From NCBI RefSeq assembly GCF_001673635.1, contig NZ_LZMH01000069.1:1-64000 (forward strand): a stretch of DNA of 64,000 nt, read 5' to 3'. The stretch's first letter is position 1. The number at the start of each line of letters is the position of its first letter. Of the stretch, positions 1 to 9,592 are shown piece after piece. The notes below the pieces were generated by a model. It searched no databases and was not told the DNA's origin. It saw only the letters and a list, made by a program, of their open reading frames with translations. The position numbers were made by a program, and so were the translations under genes. The stretch comes from Mycobacterium asiaticum. GTDB taxonomy: Bacteria > Actinomycetota > Actinomycetes > Mycobacteriales > Mycobacteriaceae.

Positions 1-3000
1 TGGCCGACGTCGCCGAAGCCGGAGAGCAGCGCCTGCTGTCCGAAGGGCAGCGTGCTGGTGTTGTACAGGCCCGACAGCCCCGTGCCCACATTCAGCAAAC
101 CGGAGTGCAGTGAGCCCACGTTCATGTATCCAGAACCGTTGCCCATCAATGCGTCGTGAGCTTGATTCCACATGCCCGACACGCCGGCACCGAAGTTGCC
201 CCAACCGGACCCGCCGCCCGCGCCGCTGTTGAAGAAGCCGGAAGACGGTGTGGCCGTGGTGTTTCCGAATCCTGGGGTGGGCGGGATGTGCAGTAGCGTG
301 GTGTTGCTGCCGATGAGGTACACCGAGCCGTCGGCGTTGCCCAGAATCTGCGGGAACGTGATCGCGGGGATGCTGACCGCGCGGGTGCCCGCATCGAGGT
401 TGAGGTTCAACAGGTTTGCCGCCGAGAAGTTCAATCCGCCGGGGAAGATAGTGATCGGGTCGATGACGCCGGGGGCCTGAACGCTGGCCAGCACCTGGCC
501 GATGTTGATTTCGGGGGTATTGAATCCCGAGGTGATCAGCTTGATGAAGGTATTGGCCTCGCCGGCCACGCCGGCGAAGGTGACCAGGTTGCCCGTTGCG
601 AAGGGGGGGCCCGGCCAACTGGCGCCGATGCTGTAGTAGGTAGGACCTGTGTCGAACGGCTTGCCTTCGCTCGGCCACGTCCAGATGATGAACGGGCTGA
701 TCGCCGAGTTCGACCCGGTCGTCTGGTCGACGTGCTGGACGATCTCGAGCTGGTTGATTGCGGGGATGGCGACCGACGGCAGCCTGATCGGGCCGAAGGA
801 GATGGTCCCGTTGAAGTTGGGGTGCAGAGCGGGGATGTCGATCTGCGGGATGGTGAAAGCACCCATCGCGACGTTGCCGGTGAGGTGCAGGTGTGTCACC
901 GGCACCGGGATGGGCGGGATGATGACCGGCCCGAAGGAGGCGTTGGCGTGGATGTCCAGGAGGGTGACCGGTGGCATCGGCAGAGTGGTGGCGTAGCTGA
1001 ACAGGCCCTGGTACTCGCCTCGCCAGAAGAAGCCATTGCTGGCGTTGCCCGTCATGAACGCACCGGTGCCGATGTTGCCGGAGTTCAGCACGCCCGTGTT
1101 GGAGTTGCCGGTGTTGAACCAACCGGTGTTGATGTTGCCCGGGTTGAAGTCGCCGGTATTGGTGTTTCCGGCGTTGAAGCTGCCGGTGTTGTAATGCCCC
1201 GCGTTGGCCACACCGCTGTTGAAGTTGCCGGTATTAAAGAAGCCAGTAGAAGCCGTCCCTACGTTGCCGATCCCGGTGTTGTAGCTGCCCGAGTTGAACA
1301 ACCCGACGTTGCCGGTGCCGCTGTTGAAGAACCCGATGTTGCCCGTTCCGGAGTTGAACAGCCCGATGTTTCCGGACCCGGAGTTGAGCCCGCCGATGCC
1401 GGTCAGGTTGTCGCCCGAAAGCCCGATGCCGATGTTGTTGTTGCCGCTGTTCGCGAAACCGATGTTGCCGCTGCCGGAGTTGGCAAACCCAAAGTTGTTG
1501 TTGCCCAATAGGCCTGCGGCAAGGCCGGTGTTGGCGAACCCGAAGTTGCCGTTGCCGAAGTTGCCCAACCCGAAGTTGCCATCGCCGAAGTTGCCCAACC
1601 CGAAGTTGCCGTTGCCGACGTTGGCGAACCCGAGGTTCTGCAAACCGATGTTGGCGGCGCCCAGGTTGAATCCACCGATGTTGCCGAAACCCGCGTTGAA
1701 GTTGCCCACGTCGGCCAGGCCGACGTTGGCCATCAGCGTCTGGTTCAGCGCGGTTCCGGCGGCGGACAGACCGGAGAGGTGGTTGCCGAAGTTGCCGATG
1801 CCGGAAAGGAGTGCCGGCGTGTCGAAGTCCAACGGGTTGGCGGTGTTGAAGAACCCGGAAACCCCCGAACCCACATCGAGCAGGCCCGAACTCAGCGTGC
1901 CGACGTTGAGGGTGCCGGACAGCGTTCCGGTTAGCGCCGTGTGCGCCTGGTTCAGGAAGCCTGATACGCCAGAACCGAAGTTGCCGAAGCCCGACACCCC
2001 GCCGGCACCGGAGTTGAAGAAGCCCGACGACGGTGTGGCAGTGGAGTTTCCGAAGCCCGGCATCGCCGGGATGTCGATGAGGGTGACGCTGCTGTGCGGC
2101 ATGGTGATGTTCAGCGCGGCCTTCAGTGGCAGCGGATCGATGGTCAGACCACCCGGGAAGATCGTGATGGCATCCAGCACACCGGCCGCGTCGATGTTGA
2201 TCGGGATCGCGTTCTGCGGGATGTTCAGGCCACCCGGGAACAAGGTGAACGCCGGAATCCCGCCTGTCAGATCGATCTTCAACGGGATGGGGTCGCTCGC
2301 GATGGTCGGGATGGTGATGGTCGGCATGGTGATCTTGGTGTAGCCGGTTGATCCGCTGCTCGGCCCGCCGAACAAGGTGATACCGGTGACCGGCTTTCTG
2401 GCCCAGTCGTTGCTCATCAGGCCATTCGGTTGTCCGATCGTCCAGATGTCACCGAGGGCCTTGACGGTGATGACCGGCAAGGTGAAGGGCGGCGGCGCCG
2501 GCGCCGCTTGGTTGATCATCGGGAAGATGTATTCGCCACCGAGGGTGATGCTCTTGAAGAAGACGATCGGCGGGATCTCGATGGTCTGGTGGATGTCCGG
2601 GCCCAGTGCCGGAACATCGATCTGCGGGATGGTGAACGGTCCGACGTTGACAACCTGGTGAATGTCGAACAGCGACATGCTCGGGATGTCGATTTGCGGG
2701 ATGGTGACGGGACCGAAGTTGAAGGTCTCGTTGAAGTCCAGGATGGTGCTCGGCTGGATTTCGATGCTGTATTTGAAGCTGAACACGCCGTGGTATTCGC
2801 CGGTCCACAACACGCCGTTGTTGAAGTTGCCGGAGTTGAACGCGCCGGTGTTGACATTGCCAGTGTTGAACATGCCCGTGTTGGTGTTGCCGACGTTGAA
2901 CCAGCCGGTGTTGGTGTTGCCGGTGTTGAAGTCGCCGGTGTTGGTGTTGCCCGCGTTCCCGGTGCCGCTGTTGTAGTGCCCGGAGTTGGCCAGGCCGGTG

Positions 3001-6000
3001 TTGAAGTTGCCGGCGTTGAACAGACCGGTGGAGGCCGTCCCCGAGTTCCCGACGCCGGTGTTGTAGTCGCCGGAGTTGAACAGCCCCCAGTTGCCGGTGC
3101 CGGTGTTGAAGAAGCCGATGTTTCCGGTGCCGGAGTTGAACAGCCCGATGTTGCCGCTGCCGGAGTTCAGTCCGCCGATGCCGGTGAGGTTGTCTCCCTG
3201 CAGCCCGATGCCGACGTTGTTGTTGCCGCTGTTGGCGAATCCGATGTTGCCCACGCCGAAGTTGGCGAAGCCGTAGTTGCCGCTGCCGGCATTGCCGAAT
3301 CCGAAGTTGTTGTAGCCCAACAGTCCTGCCGCCAGGCCGCTGTTGCCGAACCCGAAGTTTCCGTCACCGATGTTGCCGAATCCGAAGTTGCCGTTGCCCA
3401 GGTTCCCGAAGCCCAGGTTGCCGCCACCCAAATTGCCGCCACCGAAGTTCATGCCGCCGGCGTTGCCGGCACCAAGGTTGAATTCGCCGAAGTTTCCGAA
3501 GCCGATGTTGATGCCACCCGCGTTGCCCAGGCTCAGCAGGTTGACCGGATCCAGCGCCTCCAATTCGTGGAAGAAACCGTCGATCAGTTGCGAGATCGGC
3601 GACGGGCTCGAGGGGGCGGTGAGTATCGCGACCAGGCCCTGGTAGGAGATGCCCGAGACGTGGTTGCCGAGGTTGCTAAGTCCCGAGATGTTCGCCGTCG
3701 TGTCGAAGTCCAGCGAGCTCACGTTCAGCAGGCCGGAAATGCCGGTGCCGGCGTTGGACATACCCGATACCAGCGAACCCACGTTGCCCACCCCGGAGAG
3801 CACGCCCAGCGTCGCACTCGACGCGTTGTTCATGAGACCCGAGACCATCGCGCCGGCGTTGAAGAAGCCGGAGCCTCCCCCGGCGCCGGAGTTGAAGAAG
3901 CCCGACGACGGCAGCGTGGTCGAGTTCCCGAAGCCCGGAGTCGGCTTCAGGTCGATGATCGACAGCGTGTAAGGCCCAGCGGTGGTGGCGATGTCGTAGT
4001 TCAGCGGAATCCCGGCGATCGTCATCCCGGGAATCGTCACGGCGGGGATGTCCGCGGAGAAATTGAGGGGCAGCGTCTGGGCCATCGACATGCCCTTGAT
4101 CACCGAGGCGGGGATGTCGATCGGCGGGATCTCGATCGGCAGCGCCTGGCTGATCGAGATCGCGTCCATTGCGATGGCCGGGTTGGCGAATTGCAGCGGC
4201 AGGTTGAGTTGGCCCAGCGTAATGAAATTGAGGACGACGGGAGCCTCGAGCTCGATGAAGATACTTTCCGGCAGCCCGAACCAATCGCGCAAGAACTTCG
4301 GGAGGGCCCAGTTCACCTTGAACGGGTTCAGCGTTATGTTCGAGGCGGTGACGGGGCCACCGGTGAACTGTCCGTTGGCGCTGATCGGGGACAGCAGCGT
4401 GGTCGCCGGTGCGTGGAAGTTGATGTTGCCGGTTCCGTCGAAGCTGATGTGAATGGCCGGAATTGGGATGTCGGGCACGGTGAAGGCGTAGTTGCCGTTG
4501 CCGTTGATGCCGAAGTGCAATGGTGGAAGAACGTGGATGTCCGGGATGACGATGGGTCCGAGGCCGCCGGTAGTGGTCACGTGGATCGGGAACTCGGGAA
4601 TGGTGATCCCGTAGTACAAGCTTGCAAGTCCTTCGTAGTTGCCCCGCCAGAACATGCCGTTGTTGTAATTGCCGCTGATGAACGCGCCAGTGTTGACGTC
4701 ACCCGAGTTCAATACGCCGGTGTTGGCGTGCCCGGTGTTGAACCAGCCGGTGTTGTAGTTGCCGGGGTTGAAGTCGCCGCTGTTACCCGTGCCGGTGTTG
4801 AAGCTGCCGGTGTTGTAGTGGCCGGCATTGCCCAGTCCGGTGCTGTAGTTGCCGACGTTGAACAGACCGGTGCTGGCAATTCCGGCGTTTCCGATGCCGG
4901 TGTTGTAGCTCCCGGAGTTGAACAACCCGAAGTTGCCGGTGCCGGTGTTGAAGAACCCGACGTTGTTGGTGCCCGAGTTGAACAGCCCGATGTTGCCACT
5001 ACCGCTGTTCAGGCCGCCGATGCCGGTGAGATTGTCTCCCTGCAGCCCGATGCCGATGTTGTTGTTGCCGGTGTTGGCGAACCCGATGTTGCCGAGCCCG
5101 AAGTTGCCGAACCCGGAGTTGTTGCTGCCGGCATTGCCGAAACCAAAGTTGTTGTTGCCCAGCAGGCCTGCGGCCAGGCCGGTGTTGCCGAATCCGATGT
5201 TGCCGTTGCCGAAGTTGCCGAACCCGAAGTTGCCGCTGCCGATGTTGCCGCCGCCGAAGTTCTGCCCGCCAATGTTGGCAGCGCCCAGGTTGAGGTTCCC
5301 GACGTTGCCGAAGCCGAAGTTGCCGCTGCCGAGGTCGGCCCACCCCAGGTTGAGAATGCTGCTGCCCTGGTTGAGAACCGTTCCGGCGGTGAACAATCCG
5401 GATAGCTGGTGGCCGACGCCGCCGAACCCCGAAAGGAAAGCGGAATTTCCGAGCGGCAGCGCGCTGGTGTTGAACAAACCTGACACGCCCGAACCCGCGT
5501 TCAACAGGCCCGATCCCGACGTGCCGAAGTTGGCGAAGCCAGAACCCGCGCCGACCAGTGTGTCGTGCGCCTGGTTCAGCATGCCCGACATTCCGGCACC
5601 GAAGTTGCCGAAGCCGGAGCCACCGCCACCGCCGGAGTTGAAGAAGCCCGATGACGGGTTGGTGGACGAGTTCCCGAAGCCCGGGAGCGGCTTGATGTCG
5701 ATGAACGGCAAGTGGATGTCACCAACCATGCCCTTGGCGTCGAGGGTCAACGGCACGGTGGTGATCGTCAAGCCGTCGGGCAGCAAGGTAAATGCGTCTA
5801 GGCCGCCGGAGAAGTTGGCGATCCCGGCGGACGCCCTCGGGACGGTGAGCCCGTTGGGGAAGAAGGTGAACGCGTCGTTGCCGCCGGTGATGGCGATATT
5901 CGCAATGGTTTGGGCGGGGATCGAGAATCCGCTGGGCAGCAGCCGCACGATGTTGGTACTCAGGCTCACCGACAGTGGGATGTCGGCGCCGACGGTGGGA

Positions 6001-9000
6001 CCGCTGATCGTGACACCGCTCAACGAGAGGTCGGAGATGTAGAACCCATTCGGGTTGCCCAACTTGTCGATCTTGACCAACGGGTTGTTGAAGCTGAACG
6101 ATCCGATGCTGGCCGAGATGGCGTCGAAGCGCGAGTTGAGCACGACGATGGGCGAGATGAACGTCTGCGCCAGGTCCACCGAACCCAGGGCTTGCAGCGG
6201 GATCGCGGGAACGGTGATGGGCGCGAAGTTGATCGGCCCGAGGCCCACAGCCGCGTTGGTGATGTTGAAGTGCAGCGCGGGAATGGGCACGGGCGCGACG
6301 TGGAGGGGCCCGACGCCACCGATGGCGTGCACGGTGATGGGGGCCCGGGAAATGGTGATGTCCGAGTAGGCACTAATCAGGCCCTCGTAGGTGCCGCGCC
6401 AGAACATGCCGTTGTTACCGTGACCGCTGAGGAACGCACCGGTGTTGAGGCTGCCGGAGTTGAATAGCCCGGTATTGGAGTGCCCGGTGTTGAACCATCC
6501 GCTGTTGGTGCTGCCCGGGTTGAAGTCGCCGCTGTTGTAGTTGCCGGCGTTGAAGCTGCCGGTGTTGAAGCTGCCGGGGTTCGCGACGCCGGTGTTCAGC
6601 ACGCCGGCATTGAACAGGCCGCTACTCGCCGATCCGGAGTTGCCGAGTCCGGTGTTGAAGCTGCCCGAGTTGAACAGGCCGAAGTTGCCGGTTCCGGTGT
6701 TGAAGAAACCGACGTTGCCGGTTCCGGAATTGAACAATCCGATATTTCCGCTGCCGGAGTTCAGGCCGCCGATGCCGGTCAGGTTGTCACCCGTCAGCCC
6801 GATGCCGATGTTGTTGTTTCCGGTGTTGGCCAACCCGATGTTGTTCAATCCCAGGTTCGCGAAGCCGTAGTTGTCGCTGCCGGCGTTGCCGAAACCGAAG
6901 TTGCCGTTACCTGATTGGCCCAGCATCAGGCCGGCGTTGCCGAATCCGACGTTGCCGCCACCGAAATTACCCAGACCGAAGTTGCCGTGCCCGACATTGC
7001 CGAAACCGAAGTTGGACCCGCCGATGTTGGCAGCACCCAGATTGAAGTCGCCGACGTTGCCGAACCCGACGTTGAAGTTGCCGACGTCGGCCCAGCCGAG
7101 GTTGGCGATGATTCCGCGGCTCAGCGCAGTACCAGCCGCGGTGACCCCGGACAGCTTTTCGCCGATGCTCGCGATACCGGACAGCGATGCCGGCGTTCCG
7201 AACGGCAGCGAACTGGTGTTGTACAGACCGGACACCCCGGAGCCGAAGTTCAGCATGCCCGAGTTCAGGGTCCCGGCGTTGAAGGCACCCGAAGCAGATC
7301 CCGTCAACAAGTTCGGCGCCTGGTTCAGCCAGCCGGATACGCCCGCGCCCATGTTGCCGAACCCCGACGTGCCGCCGGCCCCGGAGTTGAAGAAGCCGGA
7401 CGACGGCGCGACGGTGGTGTTCCCGTAACCGGGTGTCGCGGGAAGATTGAACGGACCCCGAATCTGGGTAGGTCCGATTTCGATATGTGCCCCGAGGTTG
7501 ATCGGTATGCGGTCGATGGTGATGGCCGGGGTGCTGAAGCCGTCGATCTGGCCGTCGATGTCAATCGTCAGCGGGATGGGTTGTCCGGGAATGCTGAAGC
7601 CGGGGATGGTGAAGCCAGGAGTTCCCAGGCCCAAATTAGCCAGCACGGACAGCGGGCTGTCCGGCACGCTGATGCCATTTGGGAAAATCGTGAACGCCGG
7701 AGTATTCCAGTTGACTTTGATATTCAATACGGGAACATGGGTGTCGATATGTATCGGGCCGGTGACCGAACCGGCCGTATCGACGGTCTGGGGTATCGTG
7801 ACGATCCCGAACAGATCGAATGGCCCGGCGGGGAAACTCGCCTGGAATGCCTGTTTGGCTATGAGTTCGAGCGGCGTAATAGTCAGCGGCCCGATGTTGA
7901 CCGGGATAGCTGTGCCACCACCGATTGGCGGAATCACGATGTCTGGAATGGCCAGCGGCGGGATAAAGAATGTGTGGTGAATGTTCAGCGGAATGGTGGG
8001 AATGATCGGGATGGGCCGCAAGGTGATGGGCCCGATACCGCCGAAGATGCCCAAGTCGAGCGGGATGACGGACACATGCGTCCCGCTGGCGAAGCCGATC
8101 AGTCCCTCGTTGTCACCGACCCACAGCATGCCGTTGCTCTGATTGCCTGCAATGAGGGCACCGGTGTTGACGTTGCCCGAATTCGCGAAGCCGGTGTTGA
8201 TGTTGCCGGTGTTGAGCCAGCCGGTGTTCGTGTGGCCGGGGTTCAGATCACCGGAGTTGAAGCTGCCCACGTTCAGGGTGCCGGTGTTGTAGTTGCCCAC
8301 ATTGGCCAGACCGGTGTTGAAATTTCCGGCATTGAACAAGCCTGTGCTGGCAAGACCCGAATTACCGAAACCACTGTTGTAATTACCCGAATTGAACAGA
8401 CCAAAGTTGCCTGTACCGGAATTGAAAAATCCGACGTTGTTGGTTCCGGAATTGAACAACCCAATATTTCCGGTGCCAGTATTCAGTCCACCAATGCCGG
8501 TCTGATTGTCGCCGGTCAGCCCAATACCGATGTTGTTATTTCCGGTGTTCGCGAAACCGAAGTTGTTGGCGCCGGTATTCGCGAACCCGATATTGCCGCC
8601 GAGGAAGGCGCCAAGGGCCGCGTTGCCGAACCCGATGTTGCCGTTCCCGACGTTGCCGAATCCGATGTTGCCGATGCCGCTGTTGCCGAACCCCAGGTTC
8701 TGTGCGCCGAGGTTGCCCGCGCCCACGTTCCATTGACCGACGTTGCCCAGGCCGAGGTGGTAGTTGCCGACGTTGGCCATGCCGGCGTTCAGTTGCAGCG
8801 CTGTCTCCCCGGCGGCGGCACCGATCGCGGCTGCCGTGCCCGCCAGCCCGGTCGGGTTGTGCACGAAGGGGGTCAACGCCGCAGCAATCACCGAGGCACC
8901 GGCGTGATACTCGAAGATCGCCGCGACGTCCTGGGCCCACATCTGTTCGTACGCGGCCTCAGTGGCTGCGATCGCCGGTGCATTGAGACCGAAGATGTTG

Positions 9001-9368
9001 GACAGCGCCAACCGAACCAGCTCACTCCGGTTGGCCGCCACCGCCAGGGGGTGCGCGACGGCGGCCACCGCCGTCTCGAAGGCGCTCGCAACGGCACTGG
9101 CCTGCGCGGCGGTCGTTTCGGCTTGGGCCGCGGCGGCACTCAGCCAGCCCACGTACGGGCCGGCCACCTCGGCCATCGCGGCTGCAGCCGGACCCTGCCA
9201 GGCCCCCTCCGTCAGGCCGGACGTGACCGAACCGAACGAAGCGGCAGCCGACCACAGTTCGGCCCCGAGCCTTTGCCATGCCTGGGCCGCCTTCAACAAC
9301 GGCCCGGTCCCAGCGCCCGCATACATCAGAGCGGAGTTGATCTCCGGCGGCAGCACCGGAAATTCCAT
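1..9368 (-). CDS. Giant PPE-MPTR family protein (5' part, runs off the left edge)
   Basis: One open frame on the minus strand starts at the ATG ending at 9368 and is still open at base 1, giving more than 3122 codons. An AAGGG Shine-Dalgarno lies about 10 bases upstream of the ATG. The first ~180 residues are a PPE domain: it begins MEFPVLPPEINSAL, with Pro-Pro-Glu at residues 7-9, and contains a WQGPA-type motif. The rest is MPTR repeats of the NxGxGNxG type (for example FGNVGNGNIGFGN), interrupted by stretches rich in I, P and T that are typical of PPE-MPTR spacers. I read the frame at many points from 9368 to 3 and found it continuous. PPE-MPTR proteins are ESX-5-linked cell-surface or secreted proteins of slow growers. 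The position relative to folD suggests kinship with PPE54/PPE55/PPE56, but I cannot tell which. The 3' end is missing. Confidence 0.95.
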   Translation of the reverse strand, partial: MEFPVLPPEINSALMYAGAGTGPLLKAAQAWQRLGAELWSAAASFGSVTSGLTEGAWQGPAAAAMAEVAGPYVGWLSAAAAQAETTAAQASAVASAFETAVAAVAHPLAVAANRSELVRLALSNIFGLNAPAIAATEAAYEQMWAQDVAAIFEYHAGASVIAAALTPFVHNPTGLAGTAAAIGAAAGETALQLNAGMANVGNYHLGLGNVGQWNVGAGNLGAQNLGFGNSGIGNIGFGNVGNGNIGFGNAALGAFLGGNIGFANTGANNFGFANTGNNNIGIGLTGDNQTGIGGLNTGTGNIGLFNSGTNNVGFFNSGTGNFGLFNSGNYNSGFGNSGLASTGLFNAGNFNTGLANVGNYNTGTLNVGSFNSGDLNPGHTNTGWLNTGNINTGFANSGNVNTGALIAGNQSNGMLWVGDNEGLIGFASGTHVSVIPLDLGIFGGIGPITLRPIPIIPTIPLNIHHTFFIPPLAIPDIVIPPIGGGTAIPVNIGPLTITPLELIAKQAFQASFPAGPFDLFGIVTIPQTVDTAGSVTGPIHIDTHVPVLNIKVNWNTPAFTIFPNGISVPDSPLSVLANLGLGTPGFTIPGFSIPGQPIPLTIDIDGQIDGFSTPAITIDRIPINLGAHIEIGPTQIRGPFNLPATPGYGNTTVAPSSGFFNSGAGGTSGFGNMGAGVSGWLNQAPNLLTGSASGAFNAGTLNSGMLNFGSGVSGLYNTSSLPFGTPASLSGIASIGEKLSGVTAAGTALSRGIIANLGWADVGNFNVGFGNVGDFNLGAANIGGSNFGFGNVGHGNFGLGNFGGGNVGFGNAGLMLGQSGNGNFGFGNAGSDNYGFANLGLNNIGLANTGNNNIGIGLTGDNLTGIGGLNSGSGNIGLFNSGTGNVGFFNTGTGNFGLFNSGSFNTGLGNSGSASSGLFNAGVLNTGVANPGSFNTGSFNAGNYNSGDFNPGSTNSGWFNTGHSNTGLFNSGSLNTGAFLSGHGNNGMFWRGTYEGLISAYSDITISRAPITVHAIGGVGPLHVAPVPIPALHFNITNAAVGLGPINFAPITVPAIPLQALGSVDLAQTFISPIVVLNSRFDAISASIGSFSFNNPLVKIDKLGNPNGFYISDLSLSGVTISGPTVGADIPLSVSLSTNIVRLLPSGFSIPAQTIANIAITGGNDAFTFFPNGLTVPRASAGIANFSGGLDAFTLLPDGLTITTVPLTLDAKGMVGDIHLPFIDIKPLPGFGNSSTNPSSGFFNSGGGGGSGFGNFGAGMSGMLNQAHDTLVGAGSGFANFGTSGSGLLNAGSGVSGLFNTSALPLGNSAFLSGFGGVGHQLSGLFTAGTVLNQGSSILNLGWADLGSGNFGFGNVGNLNLGAANIGGQNFGGGNIGSGNFGFGNFGNGNIGFGNTGLAAGLLGNNNFGFGNAGSNNSGFGNFGLGNIGFANTGNNNIGIGLQGDNLTGIGGLNSGSGNIGLFNSGTNNVGFFNTGTGNFGLFNSGSYNTGIGNAGIASTGLFNVGNYSTGLGNAGHYNTGSFNTGTGNSGDFNPGNYNTGWFNTGHANTGVLNSGDVNTGAFISGNYNNGMFWRGNYEGLASLYYGITIPEFPIHVTTTGGLGPIVIPDIHVLPPLHFGINGNGNYAFTVPDIPIPAIHISFDGTGNINFHAPATTLLSPISANGQFTGGPVTASNITLNPFKVNWALPKFLRDWFGLPESIFIELEAPVVLNFITLGQLNLPLQFANPAIAMDAISISQALPIEIPPIDIPASVIKGMSMAQTLPLNFSADIPAVTIPGMTIAGIPLNYDIATTAGPYTLSIIDLKPTPGFGNSTTLPSSGFFNSGAGGGSGFFNAGAMVSGLMNNASSATLGVLSGVGNVGSLVSGMSNAGTGISGLLNVSSLDFDTTANISGLSNLGNHVSGISYQGLVAILTAPSSPSPISQLIDGFFHELEALDPVNLLSLGNAGGINIGFGNFGEFNLGAGNAGGMNFGGGNLGGGNLGFGNLGNGNFGFGNIGDGNFGFGNSGLAAGLLGYNNFGFGNAGSGNYGFANFGVGNIGFANSGNNNVGIGLQGDNLTGIGGLNSGSGNIGLFNSGTGNIGFFNTGTGNWGLFNSGDYNTGVGNSGTASTGLFNAGNFNTGLANSGHYNSGTGNAGNTNTGDFNTGNTNTGWFNVGNTNTGMFNTGNVNTGAFNSGNFNNGVLWTGEYHGVFSFKYSIEIQPSTILDFNETFNFGPVTIPQIDIPSMSLFDIHQVVNVGPFTIPQIDVPALGPDIHQTIEIPPIVFFKSITLGGEYIFPMINQAAPAPPPFTLPVITVKALGDIWTIGQPNGLMSNDWARKPVTGITLFGGPSSGSTGYTKITMPTITIPTIASDPIPLKIDLTGGIPAFTLFPGGLNIPQNAIPINIDAAGVLDAITIFPGGLTIDPLPLKAALNITMPHSSVTLIDIPAMPGFGNSTATPSSGFFNSGAGGVSGFGNFGSGVSGFLNQAHTALTGTLSGTLNVGTLSSGLLDVGSGVSGFFNTANPLDFDTPALLSGIGNFGNHLSGLSAAGTALNQTLMANVGLADVGNFNAGFGNIGGFNLGAANIGLQNLGFANVGNGNFGLGNFGDGNFGLGNFGNGNFGFANTGLAAGLLGNNNFGFANSGSGNIGFANSGNNNIGIGLSGDNLTGIGGLNSGSGNIGLFNSGTGNIGFFNSGTGNVGLFNSGSYNTGIGNVGTASTGFFNTGNFNSGVANAGHYNTGSFNAGNTNTGDFNPGNINTGWFNTGNSNTGVLNSGNIGTGAFMTGNASNGFFWRGEYQGLFSYATTLPMPPVTLLDIHANASFGPVIIPPIPVPVTHLHLTGNVAMGAFTIPQIDIPALHPNFNGTISFGPIRLPSVAIPAINQLEIVQHVDQTTGSNSAISPFIIWTWPSEGKPFDTGPTYYSIGASWPGPPFATGNLVTFAGVAGEANTFIKLITSGFNTPEINIGQVLASVQAPGVIDPITIFPGGLNFSAANLLNLNLDAGTRAVSIPAITFPQILGNADGSVYLIGSNTTLLHIPPTPGFGNTTATPSSGFFNSGAGGGSGWGNFGAGVSGMWNQAHDALMGNGSGYMNVGSLHSGLLNVGTGLSGLYNTSTLPFGQQALLSGFGDVG
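212..7430 (-). repeat. Five-fold modular repeat inside the PPE-MPTR gene
   Basis: A recognisable hinge, read on the minus strand as GFGNSTxxPSSGFFNSGAGG with small variations, recurs near 7375-7430, 5620-5680, 3880-3936, 2003-2060 and 212-275. Spacing is about 1.75-1.87 kb. Each module follows the same order: pentapeptide-like MPTR tract, a GLxGDNxTGIGGLN segment, another MPTR tract, an I/P-rich spacer, then the hinge. The modules are clearly related but diverged, which fits old internal duplication rather than a recent tandem array. Confidence 0.85.
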
Positions 9369-9518
9369 GGCCGAATCCCTTCAGGATGTGCACACACCGC
9401 ATTTCTTGCGGATTTCAGCAGTCCTTGCGGAGACCCCCGACCCAGCAGTCCTGTCGATACGATTTCACCAGCATCCTGCGCGGGAAATGGCGTGTTTCGC
9501 CAATAATTTAGGTAGCTC

Positions 9519-9554
9519 GTGCAAACTGCACAGAGCCATGTGCAGAATGCACAT
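9519..9554. promoter_or_regulatory. Twin palindrome upstream of the PPE-MPTR gene
   Basis: Two inverted repeats of the same form sit in the 224-base gap between the PPE start and the end of the FAD oxidase gene. The first is GTGCAAACTGCAC at 9519-9531 and the second is ATGTGCAGAATGCACAT at 9538-9554. Both share the core GTGCA-N3-TGCAC, and their centres (9525 and 9546) are 21 bases apart, i.e. two helical turns. This is what a dimeric repressor or activator binding cooperatively would need. They lie about 150-185 bases upstream of the PPE start codon. I do not recognise the regulator. Confidence 0.55.
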
Positions 9555-9592
9555 CGGCGTTTCGACGGAGCAATTGTTCCGTCCGGCGACCC

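Noticed and set aside
1030..1700. Regularly spaced near-identical short units resembling a CRISPR array
   Set aside because: Units are directly adjoining MPTR pentapeptide codons in one long reading frame; no constant repeat with unique spacers and no cas genes.
1294..2343. Proline-rich plus-strand frames (NNPTLPVP...) inside 1-9368
   Set aside because: They are the reverse reading of NxGxGN MPTR codons, not genes.
2430..5405. 991-codon open frame on the plus strand with regular GVE/VAxAGV repeats
   Set aside because: It is antisense to the PPE-MPTR gene; the repeated codons of the MPTR tract keep other frames open. No start signal, domain or composition of a real mycobacterial protein.
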